Below, in pieces: positions 10,796 through 22,615 of a stretch of 64,000 bases of DNA. The stretch comes from Flectonema sp. DT1601 (lineage: Eukaryota; Euglenozoa; Diplonemea; Diplonemida; Diplonemidae): positions 576,001-640,000 of the forward strand of contig OZ025780.1 in the NCBI GenBank assembly GCA_964019425.1, read 5' to 3'. A program made the translations under genes and the position numbers. Below the pieces are notes generated by a model. That model did no database searches, had not been told where the DNA came from, and was given only the letters and a program-made list of their open reading frames with translations. Every line of letters begins with the position of its first letter. Positions within the stretch are counted from its first letter, which is position 1.

Positions 10796-12244
10796 TTGTT
10801 AGATGAGGATGAGCTCACTGGACTCTCCTTGTCATTCTCTTCTATTTCTTCCATCTCTTTCCAGACTCCCCCACCTGAACTCATGTCAACGGGATCGCAA
10901 ACACTTCTTACTGATTTTGCTATGGTGATAAGAACTCAATCTGACATGGGTTCTCAAACCCCCTTGTACAAAAAAAAAGAAGGAAAATTAAGGCTGAAAC
11001 TTTCCTTGAAATGCCAGATTTTAGAAAACGAATTAGAGCAAATGAAAGAACGAATTTTTTATGTTCTATTTTTATTTTACTTTAATGCGATGTCAGCCTC
11101 CCTCGAGAAAGACAAGCAGTTACTAAATGGATTACCTGTTGAGATCAAAGCTACCAATCAGGATCCATCCTCACTTCCTCCTGCGCCCCCTGTTTTAATT
11201 ATTGAAAAAGATAGAAAAGAATATGAACTTCTGGAAGGAGTAATTCAACGGTTAACAGCAGAACGCGATGAATCGAAGACTTCTCTTTCTGCACTAGTTC
11301 GACAATATGACTTAGTGGAAGATTACAGGAAACGTGAGCTCGCAAATCTGACTCAGAGAGCAGACCTATCGGAAATGGCGCTCTTTAATTACCATCAAAG
11401 GTTTGTTCTTCTGTCGAACGAATTGGAGACCAAATGTAATGAGGAAAGAGAAAGTAAAATAAGACTTTTCTATACTCAACAGGAGGTCGAGAGTTTGCGT
11501 GCCGCGCGTCCCCGCATGACCCACTTTAGTCAACAAGTTTCCCCCCGAACCCCCGTTTTGTATGAATCTGTTGCTATGATGAAGATAGCAAAGAACTACC
11601 TCTCGCTCTTTACAACTACGAGTAGTCTTTTTACTCCTCTTATTAAACCCCTTATCCCTACCCTTAATTATATCACCCCTCTTTGTCCTCTAGCCTCAAT
11701 TCCTCCGACAATGCCGCGGAGTGAAGCTCTCGACCGCACGCCGACCAAGATTTTACGACAAGAGAGTCACGTTATCTCCGTTAAAGAGAATACACCTATT
11801 GCGAGACAATGGTCCGAGGGTAGGATTGACTTACTCGAGAATTACTGTCGAGCAGTAGATGACTCTCTCGAAACAAACGAGAAAGCGGCAGAGCTCTCAG
11901 AACAACTTTTGGATGCCCAACTTCGCCTCTCGGAGCTGAATCACCAACGGTGTACAACTCACGCAGAGCAGCTTGAGCAATCCATGATGTTAACGGGACT
12001 GGCGAGCGATTTAAATGCTCAACTCGCCTTGGCACGGTCTCAAATTGCGGCCCTGAAGTTCCAATTAGCTTCATGGGCAGAAGGTTTGAGTCCGCCAGAC
12101 ACAGAAGAACATGAGGAAAATGAAACTCCGCCGAGAAAGTCTGAGCGTTCAACTCTGAAAAAACGGACCCCTCCATCAAGATATCGTTACAATCGAAGGA
12201 GATGTTCTGCTGATGACGTTCACGGTGACTCCACCCCCTTGTAA
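10796..12244 (+). CDS. coiled-coil protein of unknown function
   Basis: I do not recognise this protein. Up to 482 residues are open, with a Ser-rich N-terminus, heptad-rich helices around residues 70-90, 130-245 and 345-425, a hydrophobic/proline linker near 250-310 and a basic C-terminus (RYRYNRRR). The first ATG in frame is about 10882; the frame remains open upstream to the LTR junction at 10747, so the 5' end may be truncated or provided by a spliced exon. A possible cryptic intron lies near 11070-11095. It is surrounded by repeats on both sides and could be a retroelement ORF1/gag or a stranded host gene. Confidence 0.45.
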   Translation: MLDEDELTGLSLSFSSISSISFQTPPPELMSTGSQTLLTDFAMVIRTQSDMGSQTPLYKKKEGKLRLKLSLKCQILENELEQMKERIFYVLFLFYFNAMSASLEKDKQLLNGLPVEIKATNQDPSSLPPAPPVLIIEKDRKEYELLEGVIQRLTAERDESKTSLSALVRQYDLVEDYRKRELANLTQRADLSEMALFNYHQRFVLLSNELETKCNEERESKIRLFYTQQEVESLRAARPRMTHFSQQVSPRTPVLYESVAMMKIAKNYLSLFTTTSSLFTPLIKPLIPTLNYITPLCPLASIPPTMPRSEALDRTPTKILRQESHVISVKENTPIARQWSEGRIDLLENYCRAVDDSLETNEKAAELSEQLLDAQLRLSELNHQRCTTHAEQLEQSMMLTGLASDLNAQLALARSQIAALKFQLASWAEGLSPPDTEEHEENETPPRKSERSTLKKRTPPSRYRYNRRRCSADDVHGDSTPL

Positions 12245-12655
12245 TTCTCTTTTTCCTTACTTTCACATCATTTTGTTTATTTAGTTTTTTTAGCTTATTT
12301 ATTATTTATTGTTCGTTTTTGTTTGTATTATTTTATCGATATGTTTATGTCCGTCAGATCATAACGTTAATCAGGTTAATTGTTAATTGTTAATTATAAA
12401 TGGTCTAAACCCCAATCCAAGTTCCCAAGGCTTGGCATAGATTTGAGTGACGCCTTACTGGCCTCCTCATCCTCTATGAGTGGTGAGGGGGCCAGCAATG
12501 GTTTTTTTTTTTTTTTTTTTTCTCTTATTTCTTTTTTTCTTTTTCTTTTACTCTAATATGAAATATTTTTGAACAAAATGTGATTATTAATTTAAAAAAA
12601 AAAAAAAAAATAAATAATGTAAATGAATAATAAAAAAAAAAAAAAAAAAAAATAT
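12245..12655. other. spacer with hairpins and homopolymers
   Basis: No gene is seen. One inverted pair, GGCCTCCTCA and TGAGGGGGCC, at about 12460-12500 could form a stem. CCAAGGC and GCCTTGG recur at each end of the spacer. Long A and T runs fill the remainder. Confidence 0.5.
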
Positions 12656-13472
12656 GCCTTGGGAATACAACCAAAGCCCCAATTAATCGGTCCTTTCTTT
12701 TTCCTTCTTGTCAAGTGATCGCTCCACTCGTCGATCACCAAAACCGATTGTATTTATATCTGTTCTTTTCTCAACGATCGGCTATACCGATCATTTTTTT
12801 AAAATAATTGTTTTCTTCTTCTCGACGATCAGATCAAATTGATCGACCTTTTTTTTTTTTTTTTCCCTTTATTCCTTCCATCCCTCCCGCTCCCCTAATT
12901 TTAAATAAAAACAAGATCAGCTCAGCTTGATCGTTAATCTTTTTTTCTTTTTTAATTTAAACTGATTGTATTTATATCTGTTTATTTTTCTCAACGATCG
13001 GCTATACCGATCAACCTTTAAAATAATTTCTTCTTCTCGACGATCAGATCCAATTGATCAACCTTTTCTTTTTTTTTCCTCTATTCCTTCCATCCCTCCC
13101 GCTCCCCTATTTGTAATAAAAACAAGATCAGCTCAGCTTGATCGTTAATTTTTTTTTCTTTCTTTTTTGTTGGTCCTAGTCAGGACCTTAAACTGACTAA
13201 CCGGTCTTAATTTAAATAAGTGTTAACCTAGTTTCTCTTTTCCTTTTCATTTTCCTTTTAATACTCTCTATCTGGTCTGTTATGTCATATTTCTCAATTA
13301 ATTTTATCATCCATTTTACTTTTCACTGTTTCCCATCTACATTTTATTTTCAAATAGTTACGGTCTGTTAAAAAAAAAAAAAGTTTAAATAAGTTAAATT
13401 GAACATGTTAACTCAATTCCTCAATTCTTCCGTCATGGTCATGACATTCTTTTTCGTTTTTCTAATGCACAA

Positions 13473-13567
13473 GAGATACCATCACTCATGAGATACCAAC
13501 GCACATACGAGATACCAGCACTCCAGAGATACCGACACGCTAGAGATACCAAGTCACTTGAGATACC
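13473..13567 (+). repeat. GAGATACC tandem array (17-bp period)
   Basis: GAGATACC begins at 13473, 13490, 13509, 13526, 13543 and 13560, giving spacings of 17, 19, 17, 17 and 17 bp. The 9-11 bases between are variable, often CACNCN. Only the 8-mer is conserved, which is the pattern of a binding-site array more than of a plain minisatellite. Confidence 0.7.
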
Positions 13568-16075
13568 TCCTTGTAAATTAATTCCCGGTATTTCAAATTT
13601 GAATTGATAGTGTCAACTCTGCTTGCTGCTCTTGTTCATGTGTTGTCTCCTGAAAGTGATCTTAACTCCTATAAAAAGAAAAAAAAAAAAAAGAAATCAA
13701 AAAAGAAGAATTTTCAAACGAAGTTATAACAACCCCTACCACCCATTATGATCAATTCCGCTTGTTTTTTTTTTTTTTTTTAAAAACAAATAAAACAAAT
13801 AAAAAAAAAAAAAATTATAAAAGATCAAACAATGTTATCATTGTTTTTTTTTATCGATCGACTCTGTCGACTAATTTCTATTTTCCGTTTTTTTTTCTTT
13901 AAAAAATAAATAAAAAGAATTTAAAAAAAAAAAAAAAAAAAAGATTAAACAATGTTATCATTGTTTTTTTATCGATCGACTATGTCGATTACTTTCTATT
14001 TTCCGTCCTGGTCAAGACGCTAAACTGATTGTTTTTTTCAAAATTAATAAAAAAGAATATAAAAAAAAAAATAAAAAAAAAAAAAAAGAATAAACAATGT
14101 TATCATTATTTTTTCTATCGTTCGACTTTGTCGACTAATTTCTATTTTCCGTTTTTTTTCTTTAAAAATAAATAAAAAGAATTTAAAAAACAAAAAAAGA
14201 ATAAACAATGTTATCATTTTTTTTTTTTTTTTTTATCGATCGACTATGTCGATCACTTTCTATTTTCCGTCCTGGTCAAGACGCTAAACTGATTGTTTTT
14301 TTTTTTCAAAATTAAAAAAGAATATAAAAAAAAAAAAATAAAAAAAAAAAAAAGAATAAACAATGTTATCATTGTTTTTTTTATCGATCGACTCTGTCGA
14401 CTAATTTCTATTTTCTTTTTTTTCTTTAAAAAATAAATAAAAAGAATTTAAAAAAAAAAAAAAAAAAGAATAAACAATGTTATCATTGTTTTTTATCGAT
14501 CGACTATGTCGATTACTTTCTATTTTCCGTCCTGGTCAAGACGCTAAACTGATTGTTTTTTTCAAAATTAATAAAAAAGAATATAAAAAAAAAAATAAAA
14601 AAAAAAAAAAAGAATAAACAATGTTATCATTATTTTTTCTATCGTTCGACTTTGTCGACTAATTTCTATTTTCCGTTTTTTTTCTTTAAAAATAAATAAA
14701 AAGAATTTAAAAAACAAAAAAAGAATAAACAATGTTATCATTTTTTTTTTTTTTTTTTATCGATCGACTATGTCGATCACTTTCTATTTTCCGTCCTGGT
14801 CAAGACGCTAAACTGATTGTTTTTTTTTTTCAAAATTAAAAAAGAATATAAAAAAAAAAAAATAAAAAAAAAAAAAAGAATAAACAATGTTATCATTGTT
14901 TTTTTTATCGATCGACTCTGTCGACTAATTTCTATTTTCTTTTTTTTCTTTAAAAAATAAATAAAAAGAATTTAAAAAAAAAAAAAAAAAAGAATAAACA
15001 ATGTTATCATTGTTTTTTATCGATCGACTATGTCGATTACTTTCTATTTTCCGTCCTGGTCAAGACGCTAAACTGATTGTTTTTTTCAAAATTAATAAAA
15101 AAGAATATAAAAAAAAAAATAAAAAAAAAAAAAAAGAATAAACAATGTTATCATTATTTTTTCTATCGTTCGACTTTGTCGACTAATTTCTATTTTCCGT
15201 TTTTTTTCTTTAAAAATAAATAAAAAGAATTTAAAAAACAAAAAAAGAATAAACAATGTTATCATTTTTTTTTTTTTTTTTTATCGATCGACTATGTCGA
15301 TCACTTTCTATTTTCCGTCCTGGTCAAGACGCTAAACTGATTGTTTTTTTTTTTCAAAATTAAAAAAGAATATAAAAAAAAAAAAATAAAAAAAAAAAAA
15401 AGAATAAACAATGTTATCATTGTTTTTTTTATCGATCGACTCTGTCGACTAATTTCTATTTTCTTTTTTTTCTTTAAAAAATAAATAAAAAGAATTTAAA
15501 AAAAAAAAAAAAAAAGAATAAACAATGTTATCATTGTTTTTTATCGATCGACTATGTCGATTACTTTCTATTTTCCGTCCTGGTCAAGACGCTAAACTGA
15601 TTGTTTTTTTCAAAATTAATAAAAAAGAATATAAAAAAAAATATAAAAAAAAAGATTAAACAATGTTATCATTGTTTTTTTTATCGTTCGACCTTGTCGA
15701 CTAATTTCTATTTTCCGTTTTTTTCTTTAAAAATAAATAAAAAAGAATTTAAAAAAAAAAAAAAAAAAGAATAAACAATGTTATCATTGTTTTTTTATCG
15801 ATCGACTATGTCGATTACTTTCTATTTTCCGTCCTGGTCAAGACGCTAAACTGATTGTTTTTTTCAAAATTAAATAAAAAAGAATATAATAAAAAAAATA
15901 AAAAAAAATAAAAAAAAAATAAAAAAAAAATAAAAAAAAAATAAAAAAAAAATAAAAAAAAAATAAAAAAAAAATAAAAAAAAAATAAAAAAAAAAAGAT
16001 TAAACAATGTTATCATTGTTTTTTTTTATCGTTCGACCTTGTCGACTAATTTCTATTTTTTTTTTTTCTTTAAAT

Positions 16076-16845
16076 CATAGATGGAAGTGCCCTCCAAATT
16101 TGGAGGGCGCCTGGTGAAAATCAGCCACAAAAATTTGTAGGGCCAAAATAGGGCCATTGTAGGGCCAAAATAGGGCCAAAATAGGGCGCTGGAGGGCGCG
16201 TAGGGCGCTTTTTTAATTAAATTTAATATAATGCCGAGCTCATTTTGACACACCCCTGCCCTCAGCGAGGGTCGAATCGCATCTTATTTGACTTTTCTCC
16301 GGTTCGCCCGATCAAATGCGTCTCTGGGATATCAGTTTACTTGCCACCAGTAAACTTCTTTTTTTTCTCACAAGGTACCGTGAAGACCGGCCTATTAACA
16401 GGTTAGTAAGAACGCACTCTCCCTCCTCGAATCCCTCTATATTCGACTCGGTGCATTCTGCGGGCTAATCAGCTCCTTGTAGATCTGGGATGCATCGTCC
16501 ACTGAAATGAGTTTCAGCTTCAGGGATTGCAGCAGGCTCCGGAAGCTCTCAAGGAGTAGCCTATTGTTTTTGCCATTGTTGACCTCCGAACCATGACCTG
16601 GAGGTCTCGGGTTCGAACCCCGTGACACCCTTTTTTCTCTTTTTCGAAAGACTGCCAAGCATGTCAAAAATTTTTTTTGGCTTCTGCGTCAAAATACTTG
16701 TGCGTCAGTGTAAGTCGACGTCAATTTAGCTGTCTTATAGTAATAAAAAAGGTAAAAAAAAGCGCCCTCCAAAATAATATTTATATTAAAAGCGCCCTAC
16801 AAGCGCCCTACACGCCCTCCAAATTGTAGGGCACTTCCATCTATG
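16076..16845. mobile_element. 770-bp TIR element (MITE-like) in the satellite
   Basis: Inverted ends CATAGATGGAAGTGCCCT match exactly at both termini and similarity continues inward (TTTGGAGGGCG). A 6-bp direct repeat TTAAAT flanks it (16070-16075 and 16846-16851). Subterminal GGGC motifs recur many times (TAGGGCC, GGAGGGCGC). No transposase is encoded, so it is non-autonomous. It carries a tRNA-like sequence on the + strand at about 16553-16627. The superfamily cannot be named from the ends alone. Confidence 0.8.
16553..16636 (+). tRNA. tRNA-like Pol III unit inside the TIR element
   Basis: A perfect B box GGTTCGAACCC is followed by GTGACACCC and then TTTTTTCTC, a Pol III terminator. CCATGA sits where an anticodon loop would be (Met-like CAT), inside a GACCTCC/GGAGGTC stem. 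The A box and acceptor are degenerate. The same module occurs on the - strand at 24226-24303 in a different TIR element. Confidence 0.4.
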
Positions 16846-17420
16846 TTAAATATAAATAAAAAAGAATTTAAAAAAAAAAAAAAAAAAAAGAATAAACAAT
16901 GTTATCATTGTTTTTTTTATCGATCGACTCTGTCGACTAATTTCTATTTTCTTTTTTTTTCTTTAAAAAATAAATAAAAAGAATTTAAAAAAAAAAAAAA
17001 AAAAAGAATAAACAATGTTATCATTGTTTTTTTTATCGATCGACTATGTCGATTACTTTCTATTTTCCGTCCTGGTCAAGACGCTAAACTGATTGTTTTT
17101 TTCAAAATTAATAAAAAAGAATATAAAAAAAAAAATAAAAAAAAAATAAAAAAAAAATAAAAAAAAAATAAAAAAAAAATAAAAAAAAAAAGATTAAACA
17201 ATGTTATCATTGTTTTTTTTTATCGTTCGACCTTGTCGACTAATTTCTATTTTTTTTTCTTTAAAAATAAATAAAAAAGAATAAAAAAAAAAAAAAAAAA
17301 AGAATAAACAATGTTATCATTGTTTTTTTATCGATCGACTATGTCGATTACTTTCTATTTTCCGTCCTGGTCAAGACGCTAAATTGATTGTTTCTTCTTT
17401 AAAAATAAATTAAAAAAAAA

Positions 17421-17453
<33 letters not shown>

Positions 17454-17823
17454 AATAAACAATGTTATCATTGTTTTTATCGTTCGGCTTTGTCGACTAA
17501 TTTCTATTTTCCGTCCTGGTCAAGACGCTAAACTGATTGTTTTTCTAAAAATAAATAAAAAGAATAAAAAAAAAAAAAAAAAAAAAAAGAATAAACAATG
17601 TTATCATTGTTTTTTTATCGATCGACTCTGTCGACTAATTTCTATTTTCCGTTTTCTTTTCTTTAAAAAATAAATAAAAAGAATATAAAAAAAAAAAATA
17701 AAAAAAAAAGAATAAACAATGTTATCATTGTTTCTTATCGATCGACTATGTCGACTAATTTCTATTTTCCGTCCTGGTCAAGACGCTAAACTGATTGTTT
17801 TTTCTTTAAAAATAAATAAAAGA

Positions 17824-17854
<31 letters not shown>

Positions 17855-18573
17855 AATAAACAATGTTATCATTGTTTTTTTTTATCGATCGACTTTGTCG
17901 ACTAATTTCTATTTTCCGTCCTGGTCAAGACGCTAAACTGATTATTTTTTTCTTTAAAAAATAAATAAAAAGAATAAAAAAAAAAAAAAAAAAAATGAAT
18001 AAACAATGTTATCATTGTTTCTTATCGATCGACTTTGTCGACTAATTTCTATTTTCCGTCCTGGTCAGGACGCTAAACTGATTGTTTTTTCTTTAAAAAA
18101 TTAATAAAAAGATAAATAAAAAAAAAAAAAAAAAAAGGAATAAACAATGTTATCATTGTTTTTTTTATCGATCGACTATGTCGATTACTTTCTATTTTCC
18201 GTCCTGGTCAGGACGCTAAACTGATTGTTTTTTCTTTAAGAAATAAATAAAAAGTTAAAAAAAAAAAAAAAAAAAAAAAGGAATAAACAATGTTATCATT
18301 GTTTTTTTTTTATCGATCGACTATGTCGATTACTTTCTATTTTCTGTCCTGGTCAAGACGCTAAACGGAAGTTTTTTCTTTAAAATAATTAAAAGGATTT
18401 AAAAAAAAAAAAAAAAAAAAAAAAAGAATAAACAATGTTATCATTGTTTTTTTTTCTATCGATCGACTATGTCGATTAATTTCTATTTTCCGTCCTGATC
18501 GAGACACTAAACTGATTGTTTCCTTTTTTTTTAAATAATAAATAAAAAAAAAAAAAATAAAAAAAAAAAAAAA

Positions 18574-18973
18574 AAGAGCATCTCCCTGCTATCCCTCATA
18601 TCCCCACAATAATATTATACCTTTTCATTTTCTCTTTCCTTTTCTGGTCTTTATTTTTTTTTTTCCTTTTTCATACAACGTTTTTTTATTTATATATTTT
18701 TTTTTTTTTTTTTTTCATGTTTGATTATTTCCTCTTCATATTTTTTTTCTTTTTTCTTTTCTTTCTTTTTTTTCTTTTTTTTCTCTGCCTCTCTCTTAAT
18801 TCTGTTCGTTTCTTTGAAACGAAAATTCATTTGAATATTATTCCTTGGTCAGCAACCATCATTGTCGCCCTTTGGGCCTGTTAAAAAAAATAAAAAATAA
18901 AAAGAAAGTTTACATCGGGAATAGGGCAGGAGCCAAAAGCTCCCAGTCCGTTACTTCCCACTTTATCGAAATT
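18574..18973 (-). mobile_element. repeat C, inverted full-length copy
   Basis: Reverse complement of the 8610-9026 unit, from GAGCATCTCCC at one end to TTATCGAAATT at the other. It borders the satellite on the right as the + copy does on the left side of the region, so the two form a 10-kb spaced inverted pair. Confidence 0.75.
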
Positions 18974-18994
18974 CAACAGCTGAAAATACATGTG

Positions 18995-20511
18995 TTACAA
19001 AGGAAAGTTACAGCAAAAATTATTTTCATTATGCAGCATGGTTGTTTTAGATGTGTTTGCTGGAAAATAATTCTTTTTTCCAGCTTGCACTTGATGATTC
19101 CTCACATTCTTGCACACTTTTGCAAAAATCCTCTGTGGCAGGGAAATATTCTTGTGGGGAAAAACCCGCGAGTTTGAAAAAAAATCCCCAAATCCGCGAG
19201 AATATTTCCACTCGGGGTTCGAAGACTGCGCGTTCTCCGGGGCACCTCCTGGATCATTCACTACCGGCAACAGGAAGAGAGCCTCGGGTAGTATGGATAC
19301 CCGCTCTGGTGCTGAACTCCCGGGGTTCATGTACTGTTGGTCGGTGATCGGCATTACGAGGTGTCTTAGGCCTACGTGGATCGGGACCTCGTCTGCGTGC
19401 ATCAAAGATTCCATCACTATTTCGGTCGGGTCCGCGTCCATCTCAGGGTATAACAGTTCCCTTGGCGTTTCCAGCGTGGTGTTTAATGCGTTCCGTGGCA
19501 TACAGTCCGCAGTAGGGTCCAAACTCCACATGAGTGATGGCTCCTTCTGTGGACTCAGGGGTCTTCCCGGGACCGACTCCGGTTCCTGCTGTCCTCCGGC
19601 GAAAGATATAGTTGGGCCAGGAGGGTGTAGGGCGGCAGAGTCTGGCCTAGACAGGGAGGCTTCCTTCCACGGTGTCTCTCCAACGTATGTTGCGATCGGG
19701 CCAGTGTGCAGGTTAGAATCTAGGTCTTTTTTCCCCCGCGGTTTGTTATGGTCTAATAGTGGCTCCGCTACCTCTGGTCTTCCGGTGGATGTTGCGGTTG
19801 GGGCTCCGACCGGATCAGCTGGCAAGAATGGAATTGTGGCGGCTGGTGCGGGTCCTCCCGGCGCACCATGCGGTCTCAGACCGGACTCCGATATCCCCAA
19901 ACCTCCAGCAATTGGTGCGGTTGGGCCCGAAGGAGAAGGGACAGCGGTGGCTGGATCGTTTAGCGTGGGTTCCTTCTGTCCACCATCTGGCGAAGGAGGA
20001 TTGCCTACATCCGATGCTGGTTCAACTCCTGCGGACTAATTGATAGCCTCAGCTCAGCTTTCGATACTTCTAGACCTCCGGCAATAGAAATGGATGGGCC
20101 TGGAAGAATAGGGTAGGCGGTGGCTGGAACAGTCGGGGTTATTTCAATCCGTCCAAGGGACGCTGTCGAAGGGAGGTCGTCTACAGCTAGTGCGGGTTCC
20201 CCATGCAAACGTGGGCTACTTGACGGGCTCAGCCTAGACTCCGATATCTCTAAACCTCCGGCAATAGGTATGGTTGGGCCAGGAGGTGCAGGGGCAGCGG
20301 TGGCTAAGGCGGCTTCGGATCGATCTCCAGAAGGCACGGAGGCATTGTCTACAGCTGGTGTGCGGTCGATGGACACTCCTTGGGGACTGGATGATAGGCG
20401 CGACCCGGACTCCGGAACCTCTAAACCTCCGGCAGTAGGTATGGTTGGGCCAGGAGGAGCAGGGGCAGCGGTGGCTAAGGTGGTTTTTTTTTCTCTGCCT
20501 CTCTCTTGCAT
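18995..20511 (-). pseudogene. GC-rich island encoding Pro/Ala/Gly-rich repeats
   Basis: A stretch of clearly higher GC content than anything around it contains about seven degenerate units of 170-180 bp. On the - strand they encode PAPPGPTIPIAGGLEISES-like motifs; units begin near 20430, 20263, 20083 and 19910, with weaker ones down to about 19600. The frame changes once near 20005, giving pieces of 168 and 301 residues. The + strand is also open for long stretches, so the coding strand is not certain. The - strand is preferred because the repeat motif is simpler there. The left end includes a non-repetitive tail. Function is unknown; it could be a surface or mucin-like protein relic or a minisatellite. 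Confidence 0.4.
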
Positions 20512-20607
20512 TGGGCATAAGCTGGGCTGCAGTTTAGATGTCTTAGGTGTTAATAAGGGGTTTTTTTTTTCATGTTTGATTATTTCCTCTTCATTTTTTT
20601 TTTTTTC

Positions 20608-20638
<31 letters not shown>

Positions 20639-21907
20639 CTCTGCCTCTCTCTTAATTCTGTTCGTTTCTTTGAAACGAAAATTCATTTGAATATTATTCC
20701 TTGGTCAGCAACCATCATTGTCGCCCTTTGGGCCTGTTAAAAAAAAATAAAAATAAAAAGAAAGTTTACATCGGGAATAGGGCAGGAGCCAAAAGCTCCC
20801 AGTCCGTTACTTCCCACTTTATCGAAATTCCTCTTAGCATTTTCTTTGTTCCCACCTTATGATTTTCTTGAAGAAAAAAAATAGAAGTCATAATGGTGCT
20901 TCCCTCTGGAAGGGTTGTAAGCCATGGTGTCCAACTAAATTAAAGGACAAGTCTGGGATAATCCCTGCCAGAGGGGCGAGTATTCTACCATGGTTGAAAT
21001 ACTCTGGCAACTGATCTTCAATTTTATGTTGTTTGTTAGCTGCTGGTGTATCTTGATAATGTGTTGATACTTGCATTTTTTTATTTGTAATCTTCTATTA
21101 CAATTCTCTTTCTGTTCTGGTCTGTTACTTCATTTGTCTTGTTTAACTTCAGTTATATCCATTTTACTTTTTATTATTTCCCATCTACTTTTTATTTTCT
21201 AGTGTATCTTGATTATGTGTTGATACTTGCATTTTTTTATTTGTAATCTTCTATTACAATCCTCTTTCTGTTCTGGTCTGTTACTTCATTTGTCTTGTTT
21301 AACTTCAGTTATATCCATTTTACTTTTTATTGTTTCCCATCTACTTTTTATTTTCTATTAGTTCTGGTCAGAAACTCCTGGGCAGCAAGAAGGAAAGCAG
21401 TTTAGTACTTCTGGGTGTTTGGCATCACCCCCCATAGTGAGCAAGTACAACAGGTAGCATTGGTAGTCTGTTGATCCTGAGTGATCCCAGCTACAGTTTT
21501 GTTTTTCTTTCTTTTTTTTAGAAGAAGATCAGGACATCCAAGCACTGCTGGATAGTTGCTGAATGCAGGGCCTGCCTGTGGCATTATAATAACAGGCTAA
21601 GTCATTTGTAGTTCATAGTTTACCTTTGATTTTATAACTTCACACAGGGTACTATGAACGATGAGAGATCCAGTGGGATCACTCAGGGTCTAGTAGAGAC
21701 CACCAATGTTGTGCGTTGATAGGCAAGGTGATCAACCTTGACATTCTTTCTTTTCTCTCCTGTTGTGACAAACACAAAATACACGCACAGCTTACAGTGT
21801 GTTCTTTGTGTATGTTTTCTTCAGGTGAGTAGTTTTTTTGTTCTTGCTCTTCAGGGAGGGCCTTAGCCAAAAGCTAACAGTCCAAATCTCACCTGGAAAT
21901 TCAACTC
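20512..21907. mobile_element. small LTR-type retroelement, copy 3 (internal part plus LTR)
   Basis: Internal sequence begins at GCATTGGGCATAAGCTGGG (20512), is interrupted by an inverted repeat C at 20561-20828, then resumes at TTCCTCTTAGC. About 140 bp (AGTGTATCTTGAT ... TTTATTTTCT) is tandemly duplicated near 21050-21350. The LTR is 21416-21907 and is one base short of the usual end. Confidence 0.65.
20561..20828 (-). mobile_element. repeat C, shortened inverted copy
   Basis: Inserted between AATAAGGGG and TTCCTCTTAGC of the LTR element internal region. It retains the TTCGTTTC/GAAACGAA hairpin and the TTATCGAAATT end but lacks the GAGCATCTCCC end. Confidence 0.7.
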
Positions 21908-22615
21908 TCCTTTTCTCTCCTGTTGTGACAAACACAAAATACACTTACAGCTTACAGTGTGTTCTTTGTGTATGTTTTCTTCAGGTGTGAGTAGTTTTTT
22001 TGTTCTTGCTCTTCAGGGAGGGCCTTAGCTAAAAGCTAACAGTCCAAATCTCACCTGGAAATTCAACTCTGGTCAGAAACTCCTGGGCAGCAAGAAGGAA
22101 AGCAGTTAAGTACTTCTGGGTGTTTGGCATCACCCCCCATAGTGAGCAAGTACAACAGGTAGCATTGGTAGTCTGTTGATCCTGAGTGATCCCAGCTACA
22201 GTTTTGTTTTTCTTTCTTTTTTTTAGAAGAAGATCAGGACATCCAAGCACTGCTGGATAGTTGCTGAATGCAGGGCCTGCCTGTGGCATTATAATAACAG
22301 GCTAAGTCATTTGTAGTTCATAGTTTACCTTTGATTTTATAACTTCACACAGGGTACTATGAACGATGAGAGATCCAGTGGGATCACTCAGGGTCTAGTA
22401 GAGACCACCAATGTTGTGCGTTGATAGGCAAGGTGATCAACCTTGACATTCTTTCTTTTCTCTCCTGTTGTGACAAACACAAAATACACACACAGCTTAC
22501 AGTGTGTTCTTTGTGTATGTTTTCTTCAGGTGTGAGTAGTTTTTTTGTTCTTGCTCTTCAGGGAGGGCCTTAGCCAAAAGCTAACAGTCCAAATCTCACC
22601 TGGTAAATTCAACTC
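21908..22615. repeat. further LTR copies of the same family
   Basis: A partial LTR right half (about 21908-22069) is followed by the internal-region end (TGGTCAGAAACTCC) and a complete LTR 22121-22615. The nested arrangement suggests unequal recombination among LTRs. Confidence 0.75.

Larger units (their letters stand above)
12656..18570. repeat. hairpin satellite array with 524-bp higher-order unit
   Basis: Tens of units of about 110-150 bp repeat the order: A/T run, AAACAATG-TTAT-CATTGTTT hairpin, T run, ATCGAC-TAT-GTCGAT type hairpin, TTTCTATTTTCCG, and in alternate units GTCCTGGTCAAGAC plus GCTAAACTGATTG. Between about 13850 and 15640 four unit variants repeat as a block: ATCGTTCGAC recurs at 14117, 14641 and 15165, a period of 524 bp with near identity. 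The first 500 bp carries related but different palindromes (GATCGGCTATACCGATC, GATCAGCTCAGCTTGATC). No ORF of interest is present. A single unit also occurs at 26163-26220. Confidence 0.85.

Noticed and set aside
12656-18570. Possible CRISPR-like array (regular repeats with hairpins)
   Set aside because: Spacers are homopolymer runs rather than unique sequences, the genome is eukaryotic and no cas genes are present.
354-22289. A 60-codon - strand ORF starting MPQAGPAFSNY in each LTR copy
   Set aside because: It recurs only because the LTRs are near-identical; it overlaps LTR foldback sequence and shows no protein-like features.
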